In this document: positions 27,734-37,372 of the stretch, one piece after another
Layout: each line of letters starts with the position of its first letter
Position numbering within the stretch: the first letter of the stretch is position 1
From: Bog-473 sp963737745
GTDB taxonomy: Bacteria; Actinomycetota; Acidimicrobiia; Acidimicrobiales; RAAP-2
Direction of reading: 5' to 3'
Assembly: GCA_963737745.1 (NCBI GenBank)
Contig: CAVTTR010000002.1
Span: forward strand, 1-64,000
DNA length: 64,000 nucleotides
Program-made: the position numbers and the translations under genes
The notes under the pieces: generated by a model
The model's input: the letters and a program-made list of their open reading frames with translations, nothing else
The model's database searches: none
Told to the model about the DNA's origin: nothing

Positions 27734-28803
27734 CGGCGGCTTGGACCAAGTCCACGAAACGCCGCTGCGAGTCGGGCAGGCTGAACCCAGCCGCCCGGGC
27801 CAGCCCGGCCGTCGAAAGATAGTGGCGGAGTGCCGGATCGGAGAGCACCCGGGCCACGGCGGCGGCGAACGGCACCGGTGATTTATCGCGGCAGCAGCAA
27901 GCCGGCGTTGGCCACGGTCTCGGGCACCGCGGTGACCCCGTAGGCCACGATCGGAACCCCATGACCCATGGCCTCGGCCAAGGGAACGCAGAATCCCTCA
28001 TGGTCCGAAGCGCAAACGAAAACGTCGGCCGCTTGTAAATACGCCTCGAGCTCGGCTCCACTGACAGAGCCGGCGAAGTTGACCGCATCGGTCAGGCCGA
28101 GCTCCTCGACGAAAGAGCGCAGTGCCGGCTCGTAGGTGGCGCCAAGGGGGGAGCCCACCAGGTGCAGGCGCGCTGCGGGGTCGTAGGCACGACGGAGCAC
28201 CGCCAGCATCTTGACCAGGTCGTGCGGGGCCTTATGGGGCGAGACCTTGCCCACGAAGAGAAGGTCGGCTCCTCCGGTCGCCTTCTTGTGCCGGGACAGC
28301 TCCGCCGTCAGCGTCGGGTCGGGCTCCTCGCTCTTGGTGTGCATGTCGATGAGCAGCGGGACCACTGCGGTGTCGTCGTAGCCCAGCGCCTGCAGTTCGG
28401 ACTCGTTGAAGGCCGAGTCCGCTACGGCGAGGCGGCTTTGTGGAGCCAGCCGGGCCAGCTGTGTGCGTCCCAAGGCCACCTCGTAGCCCACGTTGGGCTC
28501 CCAGTCGCGCAAGAGGTGGGCCGGCGTGATGTTGTGGTAGTTCACGAGCTTGGGTTCGGGTCGCGCCGCGAGAATGTCGTACACCGGGCTCCCGATGGAG
28601 GACTGGTAGAGCAACCACCGGTCGCGCCCGGCGCGTCCGAGCTCGGTGACCGGACGGCCCTCGTGCTCCACGTCGGGAGTGAAGCTGCCGTAGAAGATGT
28701 CCGAGTCGATGCCGACGTGCCGCAGCCCGTCTCGCAGGTTGATGGTGTGGACACCGATGGCGTCCCGGCTGGCCAGCGAAGGAATGACCTGGTCAACACG
28801 CAC
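27726..28803 (-). CDS. Family 4 glycosyltransferase, one frameshift
   Basis: The start VRVDQVIPSLASRDAIGVHT (GTG 28803) and LVNYHNITPAHLLRDW place it in the same family as the genes at 19985, 25598 and 26674. The donor half has LLFVGKVSPHKAPHDLVKML and VCASDHEGFCVPLAEAMGHG. A frame change at about 27890 separates ANAGLLLPR from FAAAVARVLSDPALRHYL, which ends at 27726. Opposite orientation suggests separate control from the plus-strand block. Confidence 0.83.
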
Positions 28804-28912
28804 GGGCGTGCAGTGTACCGGCGGGCGCCCGCTACCCGGGTTACGGCAGGGGTACACAGTTTCGTCCGGCCGCCCCATTAGGGTTTGCCCATTGTGATGG
28901 CCGTTTTCCTCG

Positions 28913-31017
28913 GTGCGCGCCTGGGCGTCCACCGCCACTACCGCACCCCTCCGCTCTCGGCTTCGCCGTCGGGCGCGGGTCGCCCTCACCGCCACATCGA
29001 TGGCGCTGACCTTGGCCGTTCCGTTGGCGCTGGCGGCGACTCCGGCGCCTCCCGTGGCGGCGGCGACGCCATCGGGCATCACGCTGGTGGGACACGGGTA
29101 CGGACACGGCATCGGCATGAGCCAGTGGGGGTCACTGGGGTATGCCGTCGGCGCAGATGCCGGAGCGGGGAACTTCACCTACAGCCAGATCCTCACGCAC
29201 TATTACGGCAACACGTCCCTGCAGACGTTGGGCACCGCTCCCGCTCCCGCCTCGCTCAATGGGGGCAACGTCATGGTGGCCATGACCGAGAACAACGGCA
29301 TCGACCTCATCGCCACGGCCGCTTCGGGAACGGTGACCGCTACGGGTATGAGCGCGGCCCGCACCCGCGGTGCTCTTCCACCTCGTCGGGCCTGGCTCGC
29401 TTTATGAGGTCTTCACCGGCCCGGGCTGCGCCGGCCCATGGACCTTGGTCACGAGCAACGTGACGGAGCCGACGGCGGTCGCCACCAATGGCGGGCCGGT
29501 GGAACTCTGTCAGCCCGGCCCGAGCATTGAGCTGCATGGCTCGCTCACCGCATTGGCCAACTCGCTCGGGCAAGCCCGGACCGTCAACACCGTGGCGTTG
29601 GAGCAGTACGTGGCCGACGTGGCCCCGGCCGAGTCGCCGTCCAGTTGGGCCAGCCTGGGTGGGACGGGTACGCAAGGTGAGCCGTGGGGCTTCCAGCAGT
29701 CCGAAGCCCAGACCGTGGCGGCGCGCTCGTATGTCGAGGCCGGCCCACTCAGTTACGGCGGCTATGCGGACACCTGCGACCAGACGTGCCAGTCGTACCC
29801 AGGGATGAAGTACGAGACAGCCACGTCCGTGCTTGCGGCGCAGGATACGGCGGGCCAGGTCATGGTGATCAACGGCGCCTCCACCGTGGCCACGACCGAG
29901 TACTCCTCCTCCTCGGGCGGGTACTCGGCCGGTGCACAGTTCCCGGCGGTCGTCGACGCCGGCGATGCGGTTTGCGTCAATGCCTCGGTTTGCAACTCCA
30001 ACCACAGCTGGACGGTCACGCTTTCCGCTGCCTCTATTGATGCCGCGTACCCATCGATCGGCACGTTCACCTCGCTCGTCATCGCCTCCCGCAACGGGTT
30101 GGGCGACCTGGGTGGTCGGGTGAATCAGCTGACCGTGACCGGCGCCAGCGGAGCGGTCTCGGTGACCGGGTCGGCCTTCGCCGCCGCGCTCAATCTGAAG
30201 TCCAACTGGTTCGGCCTCAGCGGCCAACCCAGCGGTGGAGTGGGGGGCTACTGGATCGATGACTCCAAGGGTGGTGTCTACAGCTTCGGGAGCGCGCCGT
30301 TCTACGGCAGCACCGGCAACCTCAGGCTGAACAAACCGATCGTCGGCATGGCCGCTACCCCCGATGGCCAGGGCTACTGGCTGGTGGCCTCGGACGGCGG
30401 CATCTTTACCTTCGGCGACGCCGGGTTCTACGGCAGCACCGGCAACCTCAAGCTGAACAAACCGATCGTCGGCATGGCCGCTACCCCCGATGGCCAGGGC
30501 TACTGGCTGGTGGCCTCGGACGGCGGCATCTTTACCTTCGGCGACGCCACGTTCTTCGGCAGCACCGGCAATCTCAAGCTGAATCAGCCGATCGTCGGCA
30601 TGGTGCCCACACACGACGGCGGGGGCTATTGGCTGGTGGCCTCCGATGGTGGCATCTTCAGTTTCGGTGACACCGCGTTCTACGGTTCGCTGGGCTCGTC
30701 CCCCCCGAGCTCGCCCGTGGTTGACGTCGCTCCATCGTCGGGCGGTACGGGCTACTGGATGTTGGAGGCCAACGGGACGGTCCAGGGCTTCGGGAGCGCA
30801 CCCACCCTGGCGCCGGCGGCGAGCTCGCCCGTCGATCGCTTCGGCCAAGAGCTCCATGACTTCCCTCATCCCGTCCGCCGATGGCGAGGGTTATACGCTC
30901 GTCGACAGCTCAGGACAGGCCTTCAGCTTCGGCGATGCGCCATACTTCGGAGACGTGGCCACCACCATTTCCGGTTATTCGGGCCGCGTGGTGGGGATCG
31001 CCGCCAGTCCGGGCTGA
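28913..31017 (+). CDS. Secreted SpoIID/LytB-domain protein with propeller-like repeats
   Basis: A signal peptide (RRRARVALTATSMALTLAVP, cleavage near AAA) is followed by HGYGHGIGMSQWG, then after a frame change near 29375 LEQYVADVAPAESPSSW and QSEAQTVAARSY, and YSSSSGGYSAG: the SpoIID family, which in sporulating bacteria cuts glycan strands of peptidoglycan. Residues after about 440 are tandem 42-residue repeats of the type GYWLVASDGGIFTFGDA. A second frame change near 30845 precedes the last repeat; the stop is 31015-31017. No sporulation genes are near, so a cell-wall role in growth is more likely. Confidence 0.78.
30309..30686 (+). repeat. Three 126-bp in-frame tandem repeats
   Basis: Units begin at 30309, 30435 and 30561 (starting agcaccggcaa), each 126 bases or 42 codons. 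The first two differ at only a handful of positions; the third is more diverged. Weaker copies flank them, from about 30237 to 31014. They encode the YG-STGNL-LNKPIVGMAATPDG unit. Confidence 0.9.
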
Positions 31018-31790
31018 AGCCGGCTGTCCAATTCTCTGGCCGCGTCCGATTCCCGGATCACATCGGCCAGGCGGGGAAACCTCCGCAAGCGCCCGAGCGG
31101 CCCTAATAGGCCGGCGTCAACGCCGTGATCGGCGGCTCGGAGCAAACGCAGGTCGCCGCGGCTGTTCCCATAGGCCCAGAGCTCTGGTTGGTCGCCGCCT
31201 CCGCCGAGTAGCCCGTGGGAGCGCAGATGGACCACGAGCCGGGCGTATTTCTCGGCGCCACGGCAGTTCTGCCCCTCGTAGCCTCCGGTCAGAAGGCCGC
31301 CCCCACCGACGGCCAGCCGGGTGGCCAGGACGGCGTCGACGCCGAGAATCGCTCCCGCCGGCCGCACGTAGCACTCCGGGGAAGCCGACACGATGACCAC
31401 GTGGTGCCCCTGGCTCTGGTGCCATTGCAGGCGTCGGCGGGCATCGTGGCGGAGCCGTCGCGTCAGGTGATGCTCAGCGAACGCCGCAGCACGCGCTCGT
31501 TAACGAGCTCGTTCGGGAGCCCCCCAAGGAGCCGGGTGAAGAGTCGTTCCTTGGTGTCGTCCGCTGATGTCCCACCCACCAACGCCGAACGCAGCAGCTG
31601 GGGCGAGAGCTCAATCACGGTGCGCAACACCGGCCCCCAGCCCCGCAACCACACGAGGAAGGGGAAGACGCTGCCGCCCCGGGTCAGGGTGCCGTCGAAA
31701 TCGAACGCAGCGACGGTCTGCGGCCCGCGCGCTCGATGACCCGGATACGGGTGCCACGGGCAGGGAGGGGTGATTGGTCACCGTGTCCAT
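30975..31790 (-). CDS. HAD-superfamily (IB) phosphatase, frameshifted
   Basis: The motif AAFDFDGTLTRGGSVFPFL (D-x-D nucleophile) and the later VIVSASPECYVRPAGAILG and ELWAYGNSRGDLRLL are the three HAD-IB motifs in order. They lie in different frames, with changes near 31735-31790 and 31420. The start is uncertain: ATG 31790 is out of frame with motif I. The 3' end overlaps the convergent SpoIID gene by 43 bases. Substrate unknown; close relatives include phosphoserine-type and acyltransferase-linked phosphatases. Confidence 0.65.
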
Positions 31791-31962
31791 TCTCGCATGA
31801 CCGCCCGGGCGCCTCAGCCCCATGGGCCGCTCCTGTCCGTCCTCCCACGCACCACGCACCAACGCACCTGTTTTAAAGGTGACTAACCCGGTCGACAATT
31901 GGAGGAAGACCCGGTAAGCTCTCGCACCCGACAACCTCGCGCCAGACCTACAGGAGGCTCAC

Positions 31963-32598
31963 ATGGCAGTTCGACTCGGCGACACCGCTCCCGACTTCAC
32001 CGCTGATACGACCGAAGGCACTATCAATTTCCACGAGTGGCTTGGTGACAGCTGGGGCGTTCTCTTCTCCCACCCGAAGGACTTCACACCCGTCTGCACG
32101 ACCGAGTTGGGCGCCTTCTCCAAAGCCAAGCCCGAGTTCGACAAGCGCAATGCCAAGCTCATCGGTCTCTCGGTGGACTCCGTGCAGTCCCACAAGGGTT
32201 GGGCGGGCGACATCGAGGAGACGCAGGGCTCCGCGCTGGCCTTCCCGCTGATCGGCGACGAGGACCGTGAAGTGGCCGACCTCTACGACATGATCCACCC
32301 GAATGCCAATGACACCCTCACGGTGCGTTCGGTCTTCATCATCGGACCTGACAAGAAGGTCAAGCTGACGCTGACTTACCCGGCCTCCACCGGTCGCAAC
32401 GTCGAAGAGATCCTCCGAGTCCTCGACTCGCTGCAGTTGACGGCTGACTACAAGGTAGCGACACCCGTGAACTGGACCGACGGCCAAGACGTCATCATCG
32501 TCCCCGCCGTGAGCGACGACGAGGCAAAGGATCGGTTCCCCAAGGGTTGGAAGGCCCTCAAGCCCTACCTCCGCGTCACTCCTCAGCCCAACCGCTGA
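31963..32598 (+). CDS. 1-Cys peroxiredoxin (Prx6 type)
   Basis: Intact, 211 residues. It reduces peroxides through Cys45 in HPKDFTPVCTTEL; the length and the long C-terminal domain (VATPVNWTDGQDVIIVPAVS) identify the Prx6 subgroup rather than AhpC. A purine-rich AGGAGG precedes the ATG. The last 16 bases overlap the convergent acyl-CoA synthetase gene. Confidence 0.92.
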   Translation: MAVRLGDTAPDFTADTTEGTINFHEWLGDSWGVLFSHPKDFTPVCTTELGAFSKAKPEFDKRNAKLIGLSVDSVQSHKGWAGDIEETQGSALAFPLIGDEDREVADLYDMIHPNANDTLTVRSVFIIGPDKKVKLTLTYPASTGRNVEEILRVLDSLQLTADYKVATPVNWTDGQDVIIVPAVSDDEAKDRFPKGWKALKPYLRVTPQPNR

Positions 32599-34391
32599 GC
32601 ACGTGGCGCCGGTTGTGCGCCGAGCAACTCCTCGCGTAGCTGCCGTTTGAGTACCTTGCCCGCCGGGTTGCGGGGGAGCGGTTGGTCGCGGAACCAGATA
32701 TGGGTGGGAACCATGAAGGCGGCGAGGCGATTGCGCACGTGGAGGGAGAGCTCTTCGGCTCCGACCTTGGCTCCCGGCCGCAGCACCACGACCGCTCCGA
32801 CTTCTTCACCCAATGTGGGATCGGGTATACCGATCACGGCGCAGTCGGCCACGGCGGCATGTTCGAAGAGGGCCGCCTCCACCTGGACCGAATAGATGTT
32901 CTCCCCGCCTCGGATGATCATGTCCTTGGCCCGGTCAACGATGTAGATGAAGTTGTCGGCATCGAGGCGGGCGATGTCGCCGGTGTGGAGCCACCCCTTG
33001 GTGAAGACCTCGGCCGTCTCACGCGGGCGATTCCAGTAACCGCGGACAACGTGCGGACCTTTGATCCAGAGCTCGCCCCGCACGTCGGGGCCTCGGGGGA
33101 GGGAATCGTCGGGCTCGTCCCCTGCGAAGTCCTCGGGCATGATGGCCACGTCGCAGACGGGGACCGGTGGCCCGACGCTGTCGGGTTTGGCCACGTAGTC
33201 GGCGCCCGTATTCATGGAGGTGGCGGCCGACGTCTCGGTGAGGCCGTAGCCGTTGGATGGCTGCCCGATGGGCCAGGCCTCGTGGATGCGCCGCACCAGA
33301 TCAGGTGGGGCGGGGGCGCCCCCGTACGACACGCTGCGGATGGAGGAAGTGTCGTAGTGGGCGAACCTCGGGAAGTCGAGCACCTGCATCACCATGGCCG
33401 GCACACCACCGAATGCGCTCACCCGCTCGCGCGCGATCAGCTCGAGGGCGCGCTCGGGATCGAAGTGGTGCATCATGACGAGTTTTCCGCCGGCGCCGAG
33501 GTTCCCGACCATGATCGAGTGACAGCCGGTGGCATGGAAGAGCGGGACCGAGAGCAGCATGGAGCGCGGCGCCTTGACGGAGGGATCGACCAGGGCGGCG
33601 CCGAATCGTCGTTGGGCGCGGGTGTTGAGGAACAGGAGGCTCATCAGGTTGGTACACATGTTGCGGTGCGTACCGACGGCGCCCTTGGGCCGGCCCGTCG
33701 TGCCCGACGTGTAGAAGATGGTGGCGTCGTCGTCCGGATCGATCGTGAGGTCGGGAGGGAGAGCGTCGGCGTCCGCCTCCCCGAGGGCCAAAGCGAAGGG
33801 CCACTCGTCCACCGGCGCCGCACCCAGTGGCGCATATCGGACCGCGGGGGCGACAGCGGTGCGGTGCTCATCGGTCACGATCAGGGTGGTGAAGTCACTG
33901 AGTCCCCCGAGGAAGGGACGGATGATCCCGGCCCGTTCTGTGTCGACGAACGCCAGCTTCGAACCCGAGTCCTCTAGCCCGTAGCGCAGCTCCTCTCCTG
34001 ACCACCACGCATTGAGGGGAACAACGATGGCCCCGCTCAAGGTGATGGCCCAGAAGGCCATGACCCATTCGGGCAGATTTCGCATCACGATGGCCACCCG
34101 GTCGCCGGGGGCAATCGAGAACTCGTCGATCAGCCGATGAGCCAGTGTGCAGGCAATGCGGTAGTGCTGGTCGAAGCTGGTGCGTTCGTCCTCGTAGACG
34201 AGGAAGGTGGCATCGCCATGACCGAGCGAGAGATCGAGAACGCTGCGCAACGTCGGCGGGGCGTGCTTCCACGTACGCGTGGAGAGGCCGCGGATGTCCT
34301 TCATTTCCATCTCGAACAAACCGCCCGGAGCAGTGAGGAAGGCGTCCGTCTCGGCGACGGATTCTGTCCGTTCTACGCCCTCACTCGTCAC
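32583..34391 (-). CDS. Acyl-CoA synthetase (AMP-dependent, FadD-like)
   Basis: 602 residues. It activates a carboxylic acid to its CoA thioester through an acyl-adenylate. Motifs: ATIFYTSGTTGRPKGAVGTH (P-loop), NGYGLTETSA, and GWLHTGDIARLD followed by VDRAKDMIIRGGENIYS. The catalytic lysine region PRNPAGKVLKRQL is at the C-terminus. GTG start at 34391, overlapping the end of orn by eleven bases. Substrate unknown, but it is probably a fatty or branched acid. Confidence 0.9.
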   Translation of the reverse strand: MTSEGVERTESVAETDAFLTAPGGLFEMEMKDIRGLSTRTWKHAPPTLRSVLDLSLGHGDATFLVYEDERTSFDQHYRIACTLAHRLIDEFSIAPGDRVAIVMRNLPEWVMAFWAITLSGAIVVPLNAWWSGEELRYGLEDSGSKLAFVDTERAGIIRPFLGGLSDFTTLIVTDEHRTAVAPAVRYAPLGAAPVDEWPFALALGEADADALPPDLTIDPDDDATIFYTSGTTGRPKGAVGTHRNMCTNLMSLLFLNTRAQRRFGAALVDPSVKAPRSMLLSVPLFHATGCHSIMVGNLGAGGKLVMMHHFDPERALELIARERVSAFGGVPAMVMQVLDFPRFAHYDTSSIRSVSYGGAPAPPDLVRRIHEAWPIGQPSNGYGLTETSAATSMNTGADYVAKPDSVGPPVPVCDVAIMPEDFAGDEPDDSLPRGPDVRGELWIKGPHVVRGYWNRPRETAEVFTKGWLHTGDIARLDADNFIYIVDRAKDMIIRGGENIYSVQVEAALFEHAAVADCAVIGIPDPTLGEEVGAVVVLRPGAKVGAEELSLHVRNRLAAFMVPTHIWFRDQPLPRNPAGKVLKRQLREELLGAQPAPRAQRLG

Positions 34392-34941
34392 GTGCGGTCA
34401 CTGATGGTGTCGGGTTGAACACCGCCCCGCGATAGAAGGCGAGCTCGGTCACACTCTCGCGAATGTCCTGGAGCGCGCGGTGCCCACCCTTCTTCTCCGG
34501 CGCGGTCTTATAGATGTCGGGGTACCACCGACGGCAGAGCTCTTTGACCGTCGAGACATCGACCGAGCGGTAGTGGAGGTACTCCTCAATTTCGGGGAGT
34601 TGCGTGGCCAGGAAGCGGCGATCCGTGCCGATTGAGTTTCCGGCCAGAGGAACCGAGCGGGCTTCTGGTATGTGCAGCTTGAGAAACTCCAGTGTCTGTG
34701 CGCCAGCCTCTTCGAGGGAGAGCGTCGAAGCCTCGATTTGGCGCAATAGGCCCGAACGAGTGTGCATGGCGAGCACGAAGTCATCCATTTCCGCCAATTG
34801 TTCGGGCGTGGCATGGACAACAAGGTCTGGCCCCTCCGCCACGATGGTCAGGTCGTCGTCGGTCACCAAAGAGGCAATCTCCACGATGACGTGGCGGGAC
34901 GGTTCGAGTCCCGTCATCTCCAGGTCCATCCAGGCCAGCAT
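34381..34941 (-). CDS. orn: Oligoribonuclease
   Basis: DEDDh 3'-5' exonuclease that degrades di- to penta-ribonucleotides, including those from cyclic-di-GMP turnover. AWMDLEMTGLEPSRHVIVEI carries the first acidic pair, GNSIGTDRRFLA the middle Asp, and KKGGHRALQDIRESV the catalytic His and last Asp. 186 residues is normal. Start ATG 34941 at the conserved N-terminus. It is divergent from dut, with 59 bases between starts. Confidence 0.93.
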   Translation of the reverse strand: MLAWMDLEMTGLEPSRHVIVEIASLVTDDDLTIVAEGPDLVVHATPEQLAEMDDFVLAMHTRSGLLRQIEASTLSLEEAGAQTLEFLKLHIPEARSVPLAGNSIGTDRRFLATQLPEIEEYLHYRSVDVSTVKELCRRWYPDIYKTAPEKKGGHRALQDIRESVTELAFYRGAVFNPTPSVTARDE

Positions 34942-35000
34942 GGGCGGGATGCTACCGGTCAACGGTGATAGCGAGGATCCGTTCCCTGTATTGTCCGGCG

Positions 35001-35444
35001 ATGTTGCACGTTCCGCTGCACCAGCTCGACCCTGATCTGGGCGTGCCTGCCTATGCCAAACCCGGTGACGCCGGTGCGGACCTGGTGGCTCGCGTGCCAG
35101 TAGTCCTCCCAGCTCAGGGTGGTCGGGCCCTGGTGCCGACGGGAGTGGCCGTGGCGATCCCGGAGGGGTACGCGGGCCTTGTCCTGCCACGGAGTGGGTT
35201 GGCGCTCCGCCATGGTGTGACGTGCCTCAATGCGCCCGGGCTGATCGACGCCGGCTACCGGGGCGAGTTGCAGGTCATTTTGGTCAATCATGACCCGGTG
35301 GAGGATTATGTCGTGAGTCGAGGAGACCGCATTGCCCAGTTGGTCATCATGCGGGTCGAGGAGGCCGCATTCGCCGTCGTCGATGCCGAGGGATTGGGTG
35401 AGGCGGCACGCGGGCCGGGTGGTTTCGGCCACACGGGCACATGA
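35001..35444 (+). CDS. dut: dUTP diphosphatase
   Basis: Trimeric dUTPase, 147 residues, which removes dUTP and supplies dUMP. The five family motifs are in order: AKPGDAGADLVA, PRSGLALRHG, GLIDAGYRGEL, RGDRIAQLVI and the C-terminal arm GPGGFGHTGT. The stop overlaps the next gene's ATG (ATGA). Confidence 0.95.
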   Translation: MLHVPLHQLDPDLGVPAYAKPGDAGADLVARVPVVLPAQGGRALVPTGVAVAIPEGYAGLVLPRSGLALRHGVTCLNAPGLIDAGYRGELQVILVNHDPVEDYVVSRGDRIAQLVIMRVEEAAFAVVDAEGLGEAARGPGGFGHTGT

Positions 35445-36883
35445 AGCCGCTCGAAGGGCTCGACGCCGCTTTCTTGTCGCTCGAGACACCGACCACACCC
35501 CTCCATGTGGGTTTGGTGATGGTGCTCGAGCCACCGGAGGGCACACGCTCACTGTTCTCCCCAACAACGCGGTATGCCCAGATCCGCCGAGTCGTCGCAC
35601 AACGCCTCCCCTTGGTGGGCCCGTTCCGCCAACGGGCCCTGCGGGTGCCCTTGGGTCTCCACCACCCGGTGTGGGTCGACGACCCCGACTTCGAGTTGGA
35701 CGACCACCTGTCGCGCGCCAGCCTCCCATCGCCGGGCGGGCCAGCGGAGCTTGACGCGTTCGTGGCCCAAGCCATGGGTCGCAGACTCGATCCCAACCGT
35801 CCGCTGTGGGAGATGTACGTGGTCGAAGGACTCGCCGGTGATCGCACGGCGCTGATCGCCAAGGTCCATCACGCCATTCTCGACGGCGTCAGTGGAGCCT
35901 CCATGCTGGCGGTCTTTCTCGATCTCAGTCCTCGCACGCGCCTCCTGACGACGCCTCTGGAGAGGTGGGACCCAGAGCCGTTGCCCGGGAGCGTGCACAT
36001 GTTGCGCTATGCCGTCACGTCGCTCTCGCGGCAGCCGGGGCGGGCGCTCAGCACGATCAACGCCGGGGTAGAGGTCATTGCCGATCTCGGCATGCACAAC
36101 CAAGAGATCGTCCGCCGTGGTGACACTCCGCCGCCCGGTTTTTTCTCGGCGCCGCGGACCTCACTCAATGGAACCGTGTCGAGTCGCAAGCGCTTTTCGT
36201 CTCTATCGCTCCCGCTCGAGGACGCCAAGCTGATCCGCCATACATTCGGCGGCACGGTCAACGACGTGATTCTGGCTGGCGTCGCTGGTGGGTTACGGCG
36301 ATTGCTACAAGGGCGCGGGGAGATGGTCCAGCAGCCCTTGATCGCGATGGTGCCGGTGTCGACTCGACCCGAAGATGAGGGCGATGCGCTCGGCAATCAG
36401 ATTTCGGCCATGTTGGTCAACCTCGCGACGGACGTGGACGATCCGCTCCAGCGGCTGTCGGTCATTGCTCGTTCGACCAGGGTGGCCAAAGAGCAAGAGC
36501 AACTGCATCGCGGCAGGGTGCTCGGAGACGTCGCGCAGATGGCGGCTCCCGGTGTCATGTCACGGGTGGCACGCGCCGTCGCGAGCACCAAAATATTCGA
36601 CCGGGTACGTCCACCTTTCAACGTGATGGTCTCGAGCGTCAAGGGACCCGACTTCTCGTTGTTCTGCGCCGGAAGCCGGGTGTCCGCCCTCTATCCGGTG
36701 GGCCCGGTGGCCGAAGGAGTGGGACTCAACGTCACGATCTTTTCGTATCTCGACCAGCTCCACTTCGGACTGCTGGCATGTCGCAAGCTCGTGCCAGAAC
36801 TCGATGACCTGGCGGTCAGCATCGACGATGCCTTCGGCGAGTTGGTCGGCTGCGCCCTCGATGCCCGTGGCGCGGTGGGGTAG
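35441..36883 (+). CDS. Wax ester synthase/diacylglycerol acyltransferase
   Basis: 480 residues, WS/DGAT family. It joins acyl-CoA to a fatty alcohol or diacylglycerol for storage lipid. The catalytic HHxxxDG is H143-H144 and D148 in KVHHAILDGVSG; the N-terminus MKPLEGLDAAFLSLETPTTP and the C-terminal FNVMVSSVKGPDFSLF match the family. Translationally coupled to dut. No lipid-droplet genes are nearby, but the acyl-CoA synthetase at 32583 could supply substrate. Confidence 0.92.
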   Translation: MKPLEGLDAAFLSLETPTTPLHVGLVMVLEPPEGTRSLFSPTTRYAQIRRVVAQRLPLVGPFRQRALRVPLGLHHPVWVDDPDFELDDHLSRASLPSPGGPAELDAFVAQAMGRRLDPNRPLWEMYVVEGLAGDRTALIAKVHHAILDGVSGASMLAVFLDLSPRTRLLTTPLERWDPEPLPGSVHMLRYAVTSLSRQPGRALSTINAGVEVIADLGMHNQEIVRRGDTPPPGFFSAPRTSLNGTVSSRKRFSSLSLPLEDAKLIRHTFGGTVNDVILAGVAGGLRRLLQGRGEMVQQPLIAMVPVSTRPEDEGDALGNQISAMLVNLATDVDDPLQRLSVIARSTRVAKEQEQLHRGRVLGDVAQMAAPGVMSRVARAVASTKIFDRVRPPFNVMVSSVKGPDFSLFCAGSRVSALYPVGPVAEGVGLNVTIFSYLDQLHFGLLACRKLVPELDDLAVSIDDAFGELVGCALDARGAVG

Positions 36884-37004
36884 GCCCGGCGGCAGCGGAG
36901 GCAGCCCGCGTGGCCGCCGATCATTCGCAAAAAGCGCAGGTAGATTCCCTAGGGCAGAGTGGTACCTCCTCGCTGTCAGAGGGAAGCTAGGCTCAATGCT
37001 CCAC

Positions 37005-37079
37005 GCGGAAGTGGCGCAGCGGTAGCGCACAACCTTGCCAAGGTTGGGGTCGCGGGTTCGAATCCCGTCTTCCGCTCCA
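37005..37079 (+). tRNA. tRNA-Gly (anticodon GCC), CCA encoded
   Basis: Acceptor stem GCGGAAG/CTTCCGC, D-arm with AGCGGTAGCGC, anticodon loop TTGCCAA, T-arm GGGTTCGAATCCC, and an encoded CCA at 37077-37079. Confidence 0.95.
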
Positions 37080-37372
37080 AAGAAGGACCAGCTCAGAGGC
37101 ACTTTCCGGCTTCTCTTTGGCGGGTGTCGCGTCGGCACTCTACGTCGCGCTCTCTTATCGACGAGGGGCCGGTCGAAAAAGTCGTCCGGATCGAGTGGTA
37201 CGAAATTCGCAGATCGGCGTCGAAACCGGGGCAGCGGCGGGATTTTTAAGGTCGCCGACGAGAAGTCGAAAATCGACATTGAAGTGCTCATGAAAGAACG
37301 GCCCGATCTGGTCACGAAGTAGTTTGCCGAGGGCCAACCGGCCGAAATCGATAACGAGGAGGATCTCACCCG
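37080..37372. other. Interval between tRNA-Gly and coxG-like gene
   Basis: A short frame ending at 37322 (EKSKIDIEVLMKERPDLVTK) has a protein-like C-terminus but its upstream part runs into the tRNA. It could be a small or truncated gene starting near 37250. Otherwise nothing is visible. AGGAGG at 37360-37365 is the ribosome site of the next gene. Confidence 0.3.

Noticed and set aside
30309..30686. Direct repeats considered as a CRISPR array.
   Set aside because: The 126-base units are contiguous, without spacers, and code for a protein repeat in frame.
29340..30869. A 509-residue minus-strand ORF with repeated segments.
   Set aside because: It is the antisense image of the SpoIID repeat gene; the repeats explain its internal periodicity.
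32682..33977. A 431-residue plus-strand ORF.
   Set aside because: It is antisense to the acyl-CoA synthetase, which has all its motifs.
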